A DNA stretch of 64,000 bases from Algoriphagus resistens (GTDB lineage Bacteria > Bacteroidota > Bacteroidia > Cytophagales > Cyclobacteriaceae), in the NCBI RefSeq assembly GCF_001442615.1, contig NZ_LMXN01000018.1, positions 1 to 64,000 on the forward strand. Reading direction: 5' to 3'. The notes under the pieces are model-generated. The model made no database searches and had not been told where the DNA came from. It saw only the letters and a program-made list of their open reading frames with translations. The position numbers and the translations under genes are program-made. This document shows, piece by piece, positions 46,310-56,294 of this stretch (its first letter is position 1; each line of letters begins with the position of its first letter).

Positions 46310-48673
46310 ATGTGGCATAACTATTTTAAAATTGCCTGGAGAACAATAAAAAGTAGCCCAATTTACAGTCTGATCAATATTTTGGGCCTGGTATTGGGTA
46401 TGAGCTGTAGTTTGATTATCGGGATCTGGGCTGTTCATGAAAAGAGTTTTAATGATTTTTTTCCCAACGAAGACCTTGTTTACAAAGTAAGAGTAAATGG
46501 TTCTTTTAATGGGGAATTACTAACTAATAACCTCACTCCGGCACCCTTGGCGGAAGTTTTAAAAAATGAAGTTCCACAAGTGGAGTACGCTGTGAAATAT
46601 GCAGATTGGGGCCCACGGATTTTGATCAAAGACAGCAATACCTCCATTCGGGAAAGAGGGCTTTTCGCATCCGATGATTTTTTCAACATTTTTGCCGTGA
46701 AAGTTGTGGCTGGGGATCCGGTAAAGGCCCTTTTATCCAAGAATCAAGTAGTCATAACAGAAAGTACAGCCGACAAATTATTTGACAAACTTTCCCCATT
46801 GGGCGAGAGCCTTATGATGGAAGATAGTGATAGTCAACTGAAAGCTTATACTGTGGGGGCCGTCATTGAGGATCTACCCTCCAACAGTTCTATTCAGTTG
46901 GGATGGGTAATCAACTTCAAAGAAATAGAGCAACCTTGGATGCACTGGGGCAATACTTCCTATCAAACCTGGGTGAAAGTCAAACCCAATACCAATGTTG
47001 AGCATATGGTATCCATTGCCAAGAACATTTATCCCAAATACAGCGACTTCAAGGACAATTATCCTATTTTTCAACCCCTGTCAGATGTTCATCTATATGA
47101 AGAATATGAAAATGGGAAGGCAGTAGGTGGAAGAATAACATTAGTCAACAACCTTTCATTGGTAGGCTTCCTGATCCTACTGGTTTCCTGCATCAATTTT
47201 GTCAGCTTGACCACTGCCAGGGCCACTGCCAGAGGAAAAGAAATAGGCATCAGAAAAGTGATTGGCGCGGACAAGCAGACTTTATTTGCACAGTTTGTGA
47301 GTGAATCAATGCTAATTGCAACCCTATCCCTTTTCATCACAATCTTACTTACTGTCATCCTAGCCTTACCGCTTTTCAATAATTATTTGGCTACTCAACT
47401 GGCTTTAGAATGGGGTAGCTACAGATTTTGGGGACTTCTGGCTGCAATATGGATTTTGGCCACCTTAATGTCCTCATTATACCCATCAATTTTCATGGCA
47501 GGTTTACCTGTGTTTAATGCATTGAAGCAACAGGTGAAACCGGGATTGAGCGGAGTGTATTTTAGGAAAGGGCTGATTGTCTTTCAGTTTTGTATTACTG
47601 CACTTTTCATAGCAGGCATATTGGTGTTGTACAGCCAGCAGGAATATGTAAGACAAAAGAATTTAGGTCTGGATAGAGAAAATGTTCTCTATTTGCCATT
47701 GGAAGGCGATTTATATCAAAATTTAGAAGTTCTAAGGCAAGAAGTTCTGAAATCACCTTCAGTGGTATCGGCAACGGTGGCCACCCATTTACCCATCAAT
47801 ATTCAGGCAAATTCGGGTGATTTGGCTTGGCCTGGAAAGGATCCCGATTTGCAAACAAATGTGTCCGCAACTTGGGTTGGATTTGATTATGCCAAAACAA
47901 TGGGGATATCCTTGGCAGCAGGCAGAGAATTTTCGCCCTTGTATGTGGGTGATTCTACCGCTTATTTGGTTAACCAGGCTGCTCTGGATATGATGGGTAT
48001 GGAAGAGGATCCAATAGGAGCGGAAATTTCCTTCTGGAATGGTTCCGGTCCCATAATCGGTGTGATGGAAGACTTTCATCTTCAATCTTTACATACCCCT
48101 ATCACTCCGTTGATCCTGGTCCTTGAGCCAGAGAATGCTTCATACCTTCTTGTAAGATCTACCAAAGGACAACTGCAACAAACCATAGCAGATTTGAAGG
48201 ATATAACAGCACGGATCAATCCACAATATCCCTTTGACTATCATTTTTTGGATTCGGAATATGAACAACTATACCTTTCTGAACAAATGATCAGCCGTCT
48301 CATCCTCATTTTTGGGATAATATCAATTTTGATCTCCAGTCTCGGACTTCTTGGACTGGTGGCCTATACAGCGTCAAGAAGAATAAAAGAAATCGGAATC
48401 AGAAAAGTGCTAGGGGCTTCTGCTCTTGAGATTACCACGTTGCTTTCAAAAAGTTATCTTAGCCTGATCCTGCTAGGTTGGCTGTTAGCTATGCCTTTAT
48501 CATGGATTATATTGAATGGCTGGTTGGATAATTTCGCTTATAAAATAGAACTGAGCTTGTGGTATTTTGCATTTGCGGGGATTCTCACACTAGGCATTGC
48601 TTTATTGACCGTTAGTTTCCAGTCCATTAAAGCCGCTCTTATGAATCCCGTGAAGAGTTTAAAAAGTGAGTAG
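46310..48673 (+). CDS. FtsX/MacB-type permease, paralogue 14
   Basis: 787 residues, starting MWHNYFKIAWRTIKSSP. It has ENGKAVGGR before TM2, SCINFVSLTTARATARGKEI after it (a Ser at the position where most have Asn-Leu), then GIRKVIGADKQTL. The post-TM6 segment is SRRIKEIGIRKVLGAS. The TM4 block is unusual: SSLYPSIFMAGLPVFNALK. Despite this divergence the last 22 residues (LTVSFQSIKAALMNPVKSLK plus SE) equal those of the LIYRSFKR clade, which suggests exchange of 3' ends between clades. Alone under module 7 and convergent with the minus-strand 48707 gene. Confidence 0.9.
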   Translation: MWHNYFKIAWRTIKSSPIYSLINILGLVLGMSCSLIIGIWAVHEKSFNDFFPNEDLVYKVRVNGSFNGELLTNNLTPAPLAEVLKNEVPQVEYAVKYADWGPRILIKDSNTSIRERGLFASDDFFNIFAVKVVAGDPVKALLSKNQVVITESTADKLFDKLSPLGESLMMEDSDSQLKAYTVGAVIEDLPSNSSIQLGWVINFKEIEQPWMHWGNTSYQTWVKVKPNTNVEHMVSIAKNIYPKYSDFKDNYPIFQPLSDVHLYEEYENGKAVGGRITLVNNLSLVGFLILLVSCINFVSLTTARATARGKEIGIRKVIGADKQTLFAQFVSESMLIATLSLFITILLTVILALPLFNNYLATQLALEWGSYRFWGLLAAIWILATLMSSLYPSIFMAGLPVFNALKQQVKPGLSGVYFRKGLIVFQFCITALFIAGILVLYSQQEYVRQKNLGLDRENVLYLPLEGDLYQNLEVLRQEVLKSPSVVSATVATHLPINIQANSGDLAWPGKDPDLQTNVSATWVGFDYAKTMGISLAAGREFSPLYVGDSTAYLVNQAALDMMGMEEDPIGAEISFWNGSGPIIGVMEDFHLQSLHTPITPLILVLEPENASYLLVRSTKGQLQQTIADLKDITARINPQYPFDYHFLDSEYEQLYLSEQMISRLILIFGIISILISSLGLLGLVAYTASRRIKEIGIRKVLGASALEITTLLSKSYLSLILLGWLLAMPLSWIILNGWLDNFAYKIELSLWYFAFAGILTLGIALLTVSFQSIKAALMNPVKSLKSE

Positions 48674-48706
48674 GATTAGCAAAGATTCTAAATCCAAAAA
48701 TTTGGT

Positions 48707-49183
48707 TCAGTATGCCAATAAACGCCCGCAAATGATAACAACAATCCAAACGGCCATGGAGACTAACGCGGGTATTTTAAAGTGTAAGGAAGGTCTGGAA
48801 GGATTTTCCAAGTCGAATTGACCTTTAAAAACAAATTTGTGAAATAAAAGAGCGTTTAGTGCCGCCACCATCAGCAATGCCATCTTTAACCAGAAGGTCG
48901 GGTCCAAACCCAGTGTTTTCGCATTGGTAATAAATAATAGTAATCCTGAAGGGATTACCAGGATTAATCCGCGCTGAGACCAAGGTAACAGATAATGCGA
49001 CATTTCGACCACTGGCAGATTTTTGGAAAAACCCAATAGACGAAAATCAAATAAAACCGCAGCGCCCACTAGAAGGACAATACCCAGAATATGGATAATC
49101 TCCAATGCCGGATACATCCATAAAGATTGCCGGATTGCAGTCGCCCAAGTTGAATCCTCAAGCCAGTGAAGGTATTCCGACAC
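48707..49183 (-). CDS. DUF6644-type membrane protein
   Basis: Membrane protein of 158 residues with four likely TM helices (about 25-45, 62-85, 95-112 and 135-155). The sequence YPALEIIHILGIVLLVGAAV contains a conserved-looking histidine within TM1, and W(L)KMALLMVAALNALLFHKF another in TM3, an arrangement that could bind haem or metal, although this is speculation. It resembles proteins annotated DUF6644, which commonly sit next to DUF6152 genes, as here: the upstream gene ends 2 bases before this one starts. No function is assigned. Confidence 0.75.
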   Translation of the reverse strand: MSEYLHWLEDSTWATAIRQSLWMYPALEIIHILGIVLLVGAAVLFDFRLLGFSKNLPVVEMSHYLLPWSQRGLILVIPSGLLLFITNAKTLGLDPTFWLKMALLMVAALNALLFHKFVFKGQFDLENPSRPSLHFKIPALVSMAVWIVVIICGRLLAY

Positions 49184-49185
49184 GA

Positions 49186-49545
49186 TTACCTAAGCTCGTA
49201 CTTCTTCTTATTAACGTATATGGTTTCAGCTCGCATTTCTCCCTTTTTGGTTTTATGAGGGTAGGCAATAATTCTTACTGAAGTTCCTTTTTTGATCATT
49301 TCCGCAGATAGTCCGCGTGCTGTCATACGGCTTGCCGGAGCCAGAATGACTGTCCATGGTTCATTTTGATAGCTTGCCTTGGCTATCGTATGGGGATTCT
49401 CGAAAGTGGATTCTTCAATGGTGGATTCAAAGTCCAGAACTTTAGTCTGATCATAATTAGCCCAGCCATGATGTAGATATCCAAATGAGACACATAGAAC
49501 AAATAGGAACAAGAGTGTGGTGTTTCTTAGATAGGTCATGATCAT
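49186..49545 (-). CDS. DUF6152-family exported protein
   Basis: Small exported protein of 119 residues. After the signal segment (TLLFLFVLCVSFGYL) comes HHGWANYDQTKVLDFESTI, the histidine-led start typical of DUF6152, followed by a compact beta domain ending ETIYVNKKKYELR. It is first of a two-gene operon with the 48707 membrane protein. Copper or redox roles have been suggested by context for such pairs but are not visible in the sequence. The first ATG (MIMTYLRN) and the third codon ATG are equally possible starts. Confidence 0.8.
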   Translation of the reverse strand: MIMTYLRNTTLLFLFVLCVSFGYLHHGWANYDQTKVLDFESTIEESTFENPHTIAKASYQNEPWTVILAPASRMTARGLSAEMIKKGTSVRIIAYPHKTKKGEMRAETIYVNKKKYELR

Positions 49546-49777
49546 TTGGAGTTTGATACAACTTAAATTTAAAGAAAAATCCAGTTAAGTCATTTATAAT
49601 CAGTATGTTTTAACGAAAAATAGTCTGATTGTTTTGTGGTATTTACCGATGGATACCAGAGGTGCTGGCGTTGGGAGTTTACACTTTTCCCCTCACCAAC
49701 GTCAGCTTCACTGTCGTTTTCCTATAAGCCGTTACTTTTAGTTCACCAGATTAAGAAAAGACATTTAACCCAATCGG

Positions 49778-50938
49778 TCACTTCACTTTATTCCAATAGA
49801 TCTTGAGGTTTTTGGTGGATCTGCCGGACGCGATCAGGTCCAGCCTACCGTCTCCATCCAAATCTGCAGCCTGTAAATCTTCACAGGCCATTCCTTTTTT
49901 GTCAATCCAGATTTCATCATATTCTGAGAACGAGCCGTTTTTGGGAATAAATAGTTTGATTCCGAATTCGCCTGCCTCATTTGGGAGCCGCCATCCCACT
50001 GCGATTTGATCCGATCCCAAACCCAGAAAATCTCCAACGGCAAGCGCATGGCCGTCTTTAAGTTGGGTATGAAGAATATTTCTTTTTATGTCCTGTGCGC
50101 GAAGATTTTGATCGAGACCTTCATATGCTACCAGTGTGGTTCCGTGCATCGGTTCGATGGTAGCCAGAAAATGACTTTCTCCAGATTCATTCCCTAACCG
50201 AAGTTCTCCCACACTTGGACCTGTGGGGAGGTTGATTTTTTCTTTTTCCCAAGAAGAATTTGAGTGAGTTAAGCGATTGACACCTTCTTTTCCTCCCAAA
50301 AGGATAGCATTATCTGTTTCTTTGCCGATCACATCCAAGTTATGGGTAAGATGCATACTTTGGTCAATTACCTTATAGCTCCAATCTTGGGAAGGGTTTT
50401 CGGGGAATTCATAGGCAATGACTTTTACCCCAGCTCCTTCGCCATTTGCATTTCCTCTGCCATGGAGCGGAACTACAATCAGATGAGCGGTATTGCCATT
50501 TTTTACCCAGCGCATTCTATGTGTTGTAGGTTCATGATGGAGTTGTATTGACGTCCATTTTTGCGTGGGATCATCTGGTCGGATAAGGTAAAACACTGCT
50601 CCAGACTTTTCGGTATCCGAAGTTTCACCCGGATTCCATTGTGCTCCTACAGCTACTTCTACTTTTCCATCCCCATCGATGTCCTGCGCTGCAATGCAGA
50701 CATTGTCTGCCTCGGTGAGATTTTCTGCGATTACATGCTTTTTCCAGTCCCCGTTTTGGTACCAGACAAAGGTTTTTTTATCTGCCAAAAGGATATCCTT
50801 CTTGCCATCGCCGTCGACATCACCAATAGCAACTCCATAGCCAATGGATAGTTCAGAATCAAGAATCTGTGATTCAAAAACAGGTTCTTTCTGTGGTTGA
50901 AAGATTAGAAGCAGGTAGAAAATGTGGATAAAAAACAT
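49778..50938 (-). CDS. FG-GAP/VCBS repeat beta-propeller protein
   Basis: Exported protein of 386 residues with a short N-terminal signal segment (FFIHIFYLLLIF). Calcium-binding-loop signatures of FG-GAP/VCBS repeats are clear: DVDGDGKKD (about 40-48), DIDGDGKVE (about 86-94) and DLDGDGRLD (about 359-367), with partial blades such as AVGDFLGLGSDQIAVGW between. A seven-bladed propeller like the N-terminal domain of aldos-2-ulose dehydratase-type proteins is likely. Ligand or enzymatic role cannot be deduced. It stands alone on the minus strand, divergent from module 8. The 232-base gap 49546-49777 shows no recognisable element. Confidence 0.85.
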   Translation of the reverse strand: MFFIHIFYLLLIFQPQKEPVFESQILDSELSIGYGVAIGDVDGDGKKDILLADKKTFVWYQNGDWKKHVIAENLTEADNVCIAAQDIDGDGKVEVAVGAQWNPGETSDTEKSGAVFYLIRPDDPTQKWTSIQLHHEPTTHRMRWVKNGNTAHLIVVPLHGRGNANGEGAGVKVIAYEFPENPSQDWSYKVIDQSMHLTHNLDVIGKETDNAILLGGKEGVNRLTHSNSSWEKEKINLPTGPSVGELRLGNESGESHFLATIEPMHGTTLVAYEGLDQNLRAQDIKRNILHTQLKDGHALAVGDFLGLGSDQIAVGWRLPNEAGEFGIKLFIPKNGSFSEYDEIWIDKKGMACEDLQAADLDGDGRLDLIASGRSTKNLKIYWNKVK

Positions 50939-51070
50939 GGTTTTTTAAGGGTGTTACTCTTTAAATATAAGGGTTTTAGAAAGAAAATCGGAGGAATTGA
51001 TTTTTTAAGGAAAAATGAAAACTGGATTGAAACCTAGCGTTAAACCAAGTGAAAATAAATCGACCGAGAG

Positions 51071-51160
51071 CGAACAAATTTGTTCGGAGTTTGATTTCCC
51101 TAAAATTAAAAAGGCCGGATTTGAACGATTATGGGCATTTTTTTATGGCATAATAGTGGG
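51071..51160 (+). promoter_or_regulatory. Enhancer palindrome plus -24/-12 promoter, module 8
   Basis: CGAACAAATTTGTTCG (51071-51086) is the only perfectly symmetric 16-mer of the set, preceded by CGACCGAGAG. TGGCATAATAGTGGG lies at 51146-51160, offset 75 bp, followed by AATTAG as in module 2. Expected start is near 51171, about 28 bases before the permease ATG at 51199. Likely unit: 51199, 53729 and the 56295 remnant. Confidence 0.85.
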
Positions 51161-51198
51161 AATTAGCGAAGGGGATTCCCTGACCTCTATCCAAAGCC

Positions 51199-53577
51199 AT
51201 GCTTCGAAACCACCTTAAAATTGCCTGGAGAAACATACAGAGAAACAAGGTTTTCTCATTTATCAATATCGGTGGACTATCGCTTGGTTTGGCTTGCTGT
51301 ATGCTGATTCTTCTTTACGTGAAGGACGAAGCGAGCTTTGACAAATTCCAGGAAAATGGTGAAAATCTCTATCGGATTAAGGTCACCATGTCCAATGCTG
51401 AGGGTTCAAATACCATAGCAAGCACGAACGCTATTCATGGTCCTACATTCCAGGAGGAAATCCCCGAGATCACTGAGGTAATCCGTACCCAAAGTCAGCC
51501 TTTCGTTATGAGAAAAGGTGACGAACTGCTTAGCACCAATGTCCTGTTTGCGGATCCGGAATTTTTCGAGGTCTTTACCCTTCCCCTGCTGTATGGGGAT
51601 CCAAGTGCCGTACTTTCTGATATTGGTTCTATTGTGATTACAGAGGGTATGGCGAAAACTTATTTCAACACAACTGATGCTGTTGGGAAAGTGATAGAGC
51701 TTAAGATCAAAGAGGAATTCAAACCGTTCACTGTATCGGGAGTGGCTAAAACCATTCCCCAAAATTCATCGCTTCAGTTCGATTCTGTAATCTCTTTTGC
51801 CTTCGAGGAGGTAAATGGCTGGACGGATACCGAATGGTTGGGGTTTTATATGAATACATTCGTCCAGCTGGATGAGCGGGCAAATTTGAAAGAAGTTACG
51901 GGGAAAATGAATAAGGTCTTTGAGCGCAATGTGGCGCAGGAACTGAAGGATTCTCCCGGTTTTGACAGCAAGATAAGTTTTGGACTGCAGCCTTTTATGG
52001 ATATTCATCTGGATGCAGAAATCGGCAGCGGCAGAAATGGACTGGAGAAGGCCAGTAGCCCGGTATATTCTTACATATTATCTGGCATAGGATTGTTTTT
52101 ATTGGTGATTGCCTGCATCAATTTTGTGAATCTGGCTGTGGCAAAGACTCTCAAGCGGGCCAAGGAAATCGGGATCAGAAAAGTAATCGGCAGCCACAGG
52201 AGACAGTTGATTTTACAGTTTCTCACCGAGTCCTATTTAATGACATTCATTGCTTTGGTGCTGGCATTTGTTATCACACAGCTTTCTCTTTCTGCATTCA
52301 ATGAGCTAGCTGATAAGCAACTAGCGCTTTCTTATTTATTGGACTTTCAGTTGATTTCCCTTTTCGTTGTTTTGTTTGTAATCACTGGTATGGTGGCAGG
52401 ATTTTATCCGGCTTTGGTGTTTTCAGGCTTTAGTCCATCGAAGAGTTTGTATAATCGGGCGAAGCTGTTGCAGCAGAACTTCCTGACCAAAGCCCTGGTC
52501 GTGTTTCAGTTCACGCTTTCTATTTGCCTGGTAGTTGGGACTATCGTGATTTTCAGTCAATTCAATTACCTGACTAAGGTAGATCTGGGTTACAACGATG
52601 ATAATCTGATGAAACTAAGCGGTCTTCGCGGTATAAAAGGGGGCATAAATGGAATCAAACAGGAAATCCAGTCACTTCCAGGCGTAGAATCTGTGAGTGC
52701 ATTTAACGGAAACTATAATGGAACCGGCGCCAAAGTAGGAAATGAGCAGATAGATTTTGGCTATATCGGCGTGGATGATAATTTCTTGGGTACCATGGAG
52801 ATTACATTGATTGAGGGAAGAAATTTCTCCGTGGAGTACAGCACTGACCCCACCGATGCGATTGTAGTGAATGAGGCATTTTTGCACGAGTTGGGCTGGA
52901 CTTCCGGGGTGGGGAAGGAGGTGAACTTTGAGTGGAAAAAAAAGAAGATGTACATCATCGGCGTAGTGGAAGACTATCATTATGCATCCCTGAAGGAGAA
53001 AATAGCGCCTCTTGTGATGACGCAAGATCCTAACTATGACCTGCAATCATTTTTCATCAAACTCAATCCAAACAACACTGCTGAGACAATCAAATCCATT
53101 GAAACAGTATTTAGAAAGTTCGTCCCCTATATGCCATTTTCCTACAGCTTTGAGGATCAGAATAATCTGATGAAATATGAGCGGGAGCAAAAGTGGAAGC
53201 AGATCACAACGATTGCAGCTATGCTCTCCATTTTCGTGTCTTGCATCGGACTGTTTGGTTTGGCAGCTTTCAATGCGGAGTCCAGAATCAAAGAAGTGGG
53301 TGTTCGCAAAGTTTTGGGAGCCTCTGTTGCAAGCATAGTAGCCTTGCTTTCTTCCGACTTTGTTAAACTAGTCCTGATCGCCATGTTGGCAGCATTTCCG
53401 ATTGCATACTACGGAGCCCAAGTCTGGCTGGAGGAGTTTGCCTATCAGATTGATATCCAGTGGTGGTTCTTTGGCCTTGCGGGGTTCTTGGGAATAGCTG
53501 TTGCTATGCTGACTGTAGGATTTGAAGCGTTCAAAGCGGCATTGATGAATCCTGCGAAGAGTCTGAAGAGCGAGTGA
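51199..53577 (+). CDS. FtsX/MacB-type permease, paralogue 15
   Basis: 792 residues, starting MLRNHLKIAWRNIQRNK. It has no ENGxxGGR but GRNGLEKASSPVYS before TM2. The post-TM2 segment NFVNLAVAKTLKRAKEIG, then IRKVIGSHRRQL, is rich in basic residues. The post-TM6 motif is KEVGVRKVLGAS and the tail NPAKSLKSE. Ectodomain 2 is the shortest of the long-type genes, with SAFNGNYNGTGAKVGNEQID. Directly behind module 8 and followed by paralogue 16 after 151 bases, with degenerate repeats of the GTATCAAA/GCTAGG type in the gap. Confidence 0.9.
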   Translation: MLRNHLKIAWRNIQRNKVFSFINIGGLSLGLACCMLILLYVKDEASFDKFQENGENLYRIKVTMSNAEGSNTIASTNAIHGPTFQEEIPEITEVIRTQSQPFVMRKGDELLSTNVLFADPEFFEVFTLPLLYGDPSAVLSDIGSIVITEGMAKTYFNTTDAVGKVIELKIKEEFKPFTVSGVAKTIPQNSSLQFDSVISFAFEEVNGWTDTEWLGFYMNTFVQLDERANLKEVTGKMNKVFERNVAQELKDSPGFDSKISFGLQPFMDIHLDAEIGSGRNGLEKASSPVYSYILSGIGLFLLVIACINFVNLAVAKTLKRAKEIGIRKVIGSHRRQLILQFLTESYLMTFIALVLAFVITQLSLSAFNELADKQLALSYLLDFQLISLFVVLFVITGMVAGFYPALVFSGFSPSKSLYNRAKLLQQNFLTKALVVFQFTLSICLVVGTIVIFSQFNYLTKVDLGYNDDNLMKLSGLRGIKGGINGIKQEIQSLPGVESVSAFNGNYNGTGAKVGNEQIDFGYIGVDDNFLGTMEITLIEGRNFSVEYSTDPTDAIVVNEAFLHELGWTSGVGKEVNFEWKKKKMYIIGVVEDYHYASLKEKIAPLVMTQDPNYDLQSFFIKLNPNNTAETIKSIETVFRKFVPYMPFSYSFEDQNNLMKYEREQKWKQITTIAAMLSIFVSCIGLFGLAAFNAESRIKEVGVRKVLGASVASIVALLSSDFVKLVLIAMLAAFPIAYYGAQVWLEEFAYQIDIQWWFFGLAGFLGIAVAMLTVGFEAFKAALMNPAKSLKSE

Positions 53578-53728
53578 AGATAGAGGAGAGTAACCAGTAT
53601 CAAATAGCTAGGATTTAGGAGCCAAGATGTTAGAGCCAAGAAATAAGAGGCTAGACAAGAAATATTGAATGTAGAATATCGGATGATGATTAATGAAGAT
53701 TTGGGGGGCCTTCCAACCTAATAAAACC

Positions 53729-56137
53729 ATGCTAAAAAACTACCTGAAAATCGCCTTCAGAAATATTCGGAAAAACAAACTTTTCTCCTTTCTCAATATT
53801 GCCGGACTGTCTATAGGAATGGCAGTTTGTATTCTGATTATGCTATTTGTGAATTATGAGCGGGATTTTGATAGCGTTCACACGAAAAATATCTACCGTC
53901 TGGATGAGGTGCAAAAGTGGGAAGGAATGGTTGCTCCACAAAAAGTAGCGTTATCCATGTATCCTATGGGGCCGACATTGCTGGAAGAATTTCCTGAAAT
54001 CACCAATTTCACCAGGGTAAGACGGGGAGGAGAGCTTAAGTTTAAGAACGAAGAAAAAGATGCTATACTCTCAGATACCTTTTGGGCAGATTCTTCCTTT
54101 TTTCAGCTATTTGATTTTAAACTTATAGAAGGAAACCGGGCTACTGCTTTGTCCGAGCCGTATAGTCTTGTGCTGACAAAGATAAATGCAGAGAAAATTT
54201 TCGGGGAAGAATCTCCTTTAGGTAAAACCCTCACACTTTCTGAGCAAGATACTATTTCCTATACTGTGACTGCTGTAATGGAAAATATCCCTGAAAACTC
54301 TCATCTGAAATTTGAGGGACTTACTTCTTTCAGTAGCTATGTAGGACCTGAGGCTATGGGAAACTGGGGTGGAAATTGGCTGACTACTTATCTGGAATTG
54401 GGTGAAAGAGCAGATATTGAGGTAATGGAATCAAAATTCCCTGCTTTTCTTATTTCCCATATGGGAGAAGAAAGGGCTGGAGGGTACGAGCTTTTCCTTC
54501 AGCCTTTAAGTGAAGTGCATGCCGGTTCTACAGACATCACCCATGATTATATCAACTATCAAAAATTTGACGGAGCATACACAAGTATATTTTTCTACAT
54601 CGCACTAATCGTACTTTTCATCGCCGGGATCAATTTTGTGAATTTGTCTTCAGCCAAATCAGTAAGCCGTGCCATGGAGATCGGCGTGAGAAAAGCTTCT
54701 GGTGCTTCCAAGTCCCAATTGTACTTACAGTTTATCGGGGAATCAATTGTAATCAGTCTGATTGCGATGGTGCTGGCAGCAGTTTTTGTATCACTTGCCT
54801 TGCCTTTTCTGAACGAATTCAGTCAGCGGCAGCTTGAGTTTCCTTTATTCAGTAATCCTCTTTTCTTTGTGTCTATGCTGTTGGGAGCTATGTTAGTTGG
54901 AACACTTTCTGGTTTGTACCCTGCTCTTTACCTTTCTAGTTTTAATCCGGTGAAAGTCTTAAAAGGCTCTCCGGTGACTGGAAAAAGAAAAGCTGATTTT
55001 AGAAATGTGCTGGTAGTAGTACAGTTTAGCTGTGCTATTTTTCTGATTATTTCAACCCTGTTTGCTTCACGTCAAGTGAGATTTATGCAAGAAAAAGACC
55101 TTGGCTTTACCCATGAGCAAATTATCACTATCCCTTTTGGTGGACGCTATACCGATCGTTATGAAACTTTGAAGCAAGCATTGCTTGAAAGTTCGCAGGT
55201 GGAGGAAGTAACCGCCTCCGGGCAGCGACTGGGAAATAACCTACATCAGACAGGCATTACTTTTCATGGAGCTGGACCAGCAGTAGATCTGGCTACCTCC
55301 CAAGTGGTAGTGGATCCTGATTTTTTGGATGTATATGAGATAGAATTGATAGCTGGAAGGAACTTTAACGACAGCGAAGCGGATAACGGGAACACCTATT
55401 TGATCAATGAATCTCTTGCCAATGAGCTGATTCAAAAGGATGGAGAAGGGAAGGACATAGAATCATTAATTGGTTCTCAGTTTGGGTTTAACGGAATGGA
55501 TTCGGCAGGAAGATTAGTGGGGGTGGTCAGGGATTTCAACTTCAATTCCCTTCACCACAAAATAGAAACGCTGACAATTTTTAATCAACGTAATTGGGGA
55601 TTTGAGGAGCTGTCTGTCAAAATAAGCGGTGAGAATGTAACTGAAGCACTTGCCCAAATCGAGTCCATCTGGAATTCTCAGATCCCTGAACGGGAATTTG
55701 AATATCAGTTTCTCGATGATCACTTTGCGGAATTGTATAGAGCTGACCGAACTGTAAATAGCATTGTGGGCATGTTGACGGGGCTTTCAATTTTGATTTC
55801 CTGTCTTGGTCTTTTCGGTCTGGTGTCATTCACTTTGGAGCAGCGGGTGAAAGAAATCGGAATTCGTAAGGTTTTGGGTGCTTCCGTGACGACTGTGGTC
55901 GCAATCCTTTCCAAGGACTTTATCAAGCTGGTTTTGGTTGCTATTGTAATTGCAGTTCCGGTCTCCAGGTATGTGGTGAATCAGTGGATTCAGGATTTTG
56001 CGTACCGTATCGCTATTGAATGGTGGGTTTTTGCAGTTTCAGGTTTGGTGGCAATCCTGATTGCCTTGGCGACGGTAAGTTCGCAGGCGTTCAAAGCAGC
56101 ACTGATGAATCCTGTGAAGAGCCTGAAGAGTGAGTGA
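53729..56137 (+). CDS. FtsX/MacB-type permease, paralogue 16
   Basis: 802 residues from the ATG at 53729 (MLKNYLKIAFRNIRKNK). An in-frame ATG 36 bases upstream is rejected because the paralogues all begin at this motif. Before TM2 it has HDYINYQKFDGAYTSIFF. The post-TM2 segment is NFVNLSSAKSVSRAMEIG, then VRKASGASKSQL. The post-TM6 motif is KEIGIRKVLGAS and the tail NPVKSLKSE. TM8 is followed by VSSQAFKAALMNP, Ser-Gln replacing the usual Phe-Gln. Second in the unit from module 8. Confidence 0.9.
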   Translation: MLKNYLKIAFRNIRKNKLFSFLNIAGLSIGMAVCILIMLFVNYERDFDSVHTKNIYRLDEVQKWEGMVAPQKVALSMYPMGPTLLEEFPEITNFTRVRRGGELKFKNEEKDAILSDTFWADSSFFQLFDFKLIEGNRATALSEPYSLVLTKINAEKIFGEESPLGKTLTLSEQDTISYTVTAVMENIPENSHLKFEGLTSFSSYVGPEAMGNWGGNWLTTYLELGERADIEVMESKFPAFLISHMGEERAGGYELFLQPLSEVHAGSTDITHDYINYQKFDGAYTSIFFYIALIVLFIAGINFVNLSSAKSVSRAMEIGVRKASGASKSQLYLQFIGESIVISLIAMVLAAVFVSLALPFLNEFSQRQLEFPLFSNPLFFVSMLLGAMLVGTLSGLYPALYLSSFNPVKVLKGSPVTGKRKADFRNVLVVVQFSCAIFLIISTLFASRQVRFMQEKDLGFTHEQIITIPFGGRYTDRYETLKQALLESSQVEEVTASGQRLGNNLHQTGITFHGAGPAVDLATSQVVVDPDFLDVYEIELIAGRNFNDSEADNGNTYLINESLANELIQKDGEGKDIESLIGSQFGFNGMDSAGRLVGVVRDFNFNSLHHKIETLTIFNQRNWGFEELSVKISGENVTEALAQIESIWNSQIPEREFEYQFLDDHFAELYRADRTVNSIVGMLTGLSILISCLGLFGLVSFTLEQRVKEIGIRKVLGASVTTVVAILSKDFIKLVLVAIVIAVPVSRYVVNQWIQDFAYRIAIEWWVFAVSGLVAILIALATVSSQAFKAALMNPVKSLKSE

Positions 56138-56141
56138 TAAG

Positions 56142-56253
56142 AGTACAAAGTATCTGGTATCAAGTAGCTAGAACCGAGAACTATGAACCAAGAGATAAGA
56201 GTCCAGAATCTAGAGAAAACCTTACCACATTACAACCTTTCAACTTTCTAACC
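56142..56253. repeat. Duplicated intergenic segment, copy 2 (partner 40872)
   Basis: Gap-free counterpart of 40872-40983. Followed here by repeated pyrimidine-rich units (ATCTTTCAACTTTTCAACC) that form the leader of the 56295 remnant. Confidence 0.8.
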
Positions 56254-56294
56254 CTTAATCTTTCAACTTTTCAACCTTCCAACCTAATAAACCC

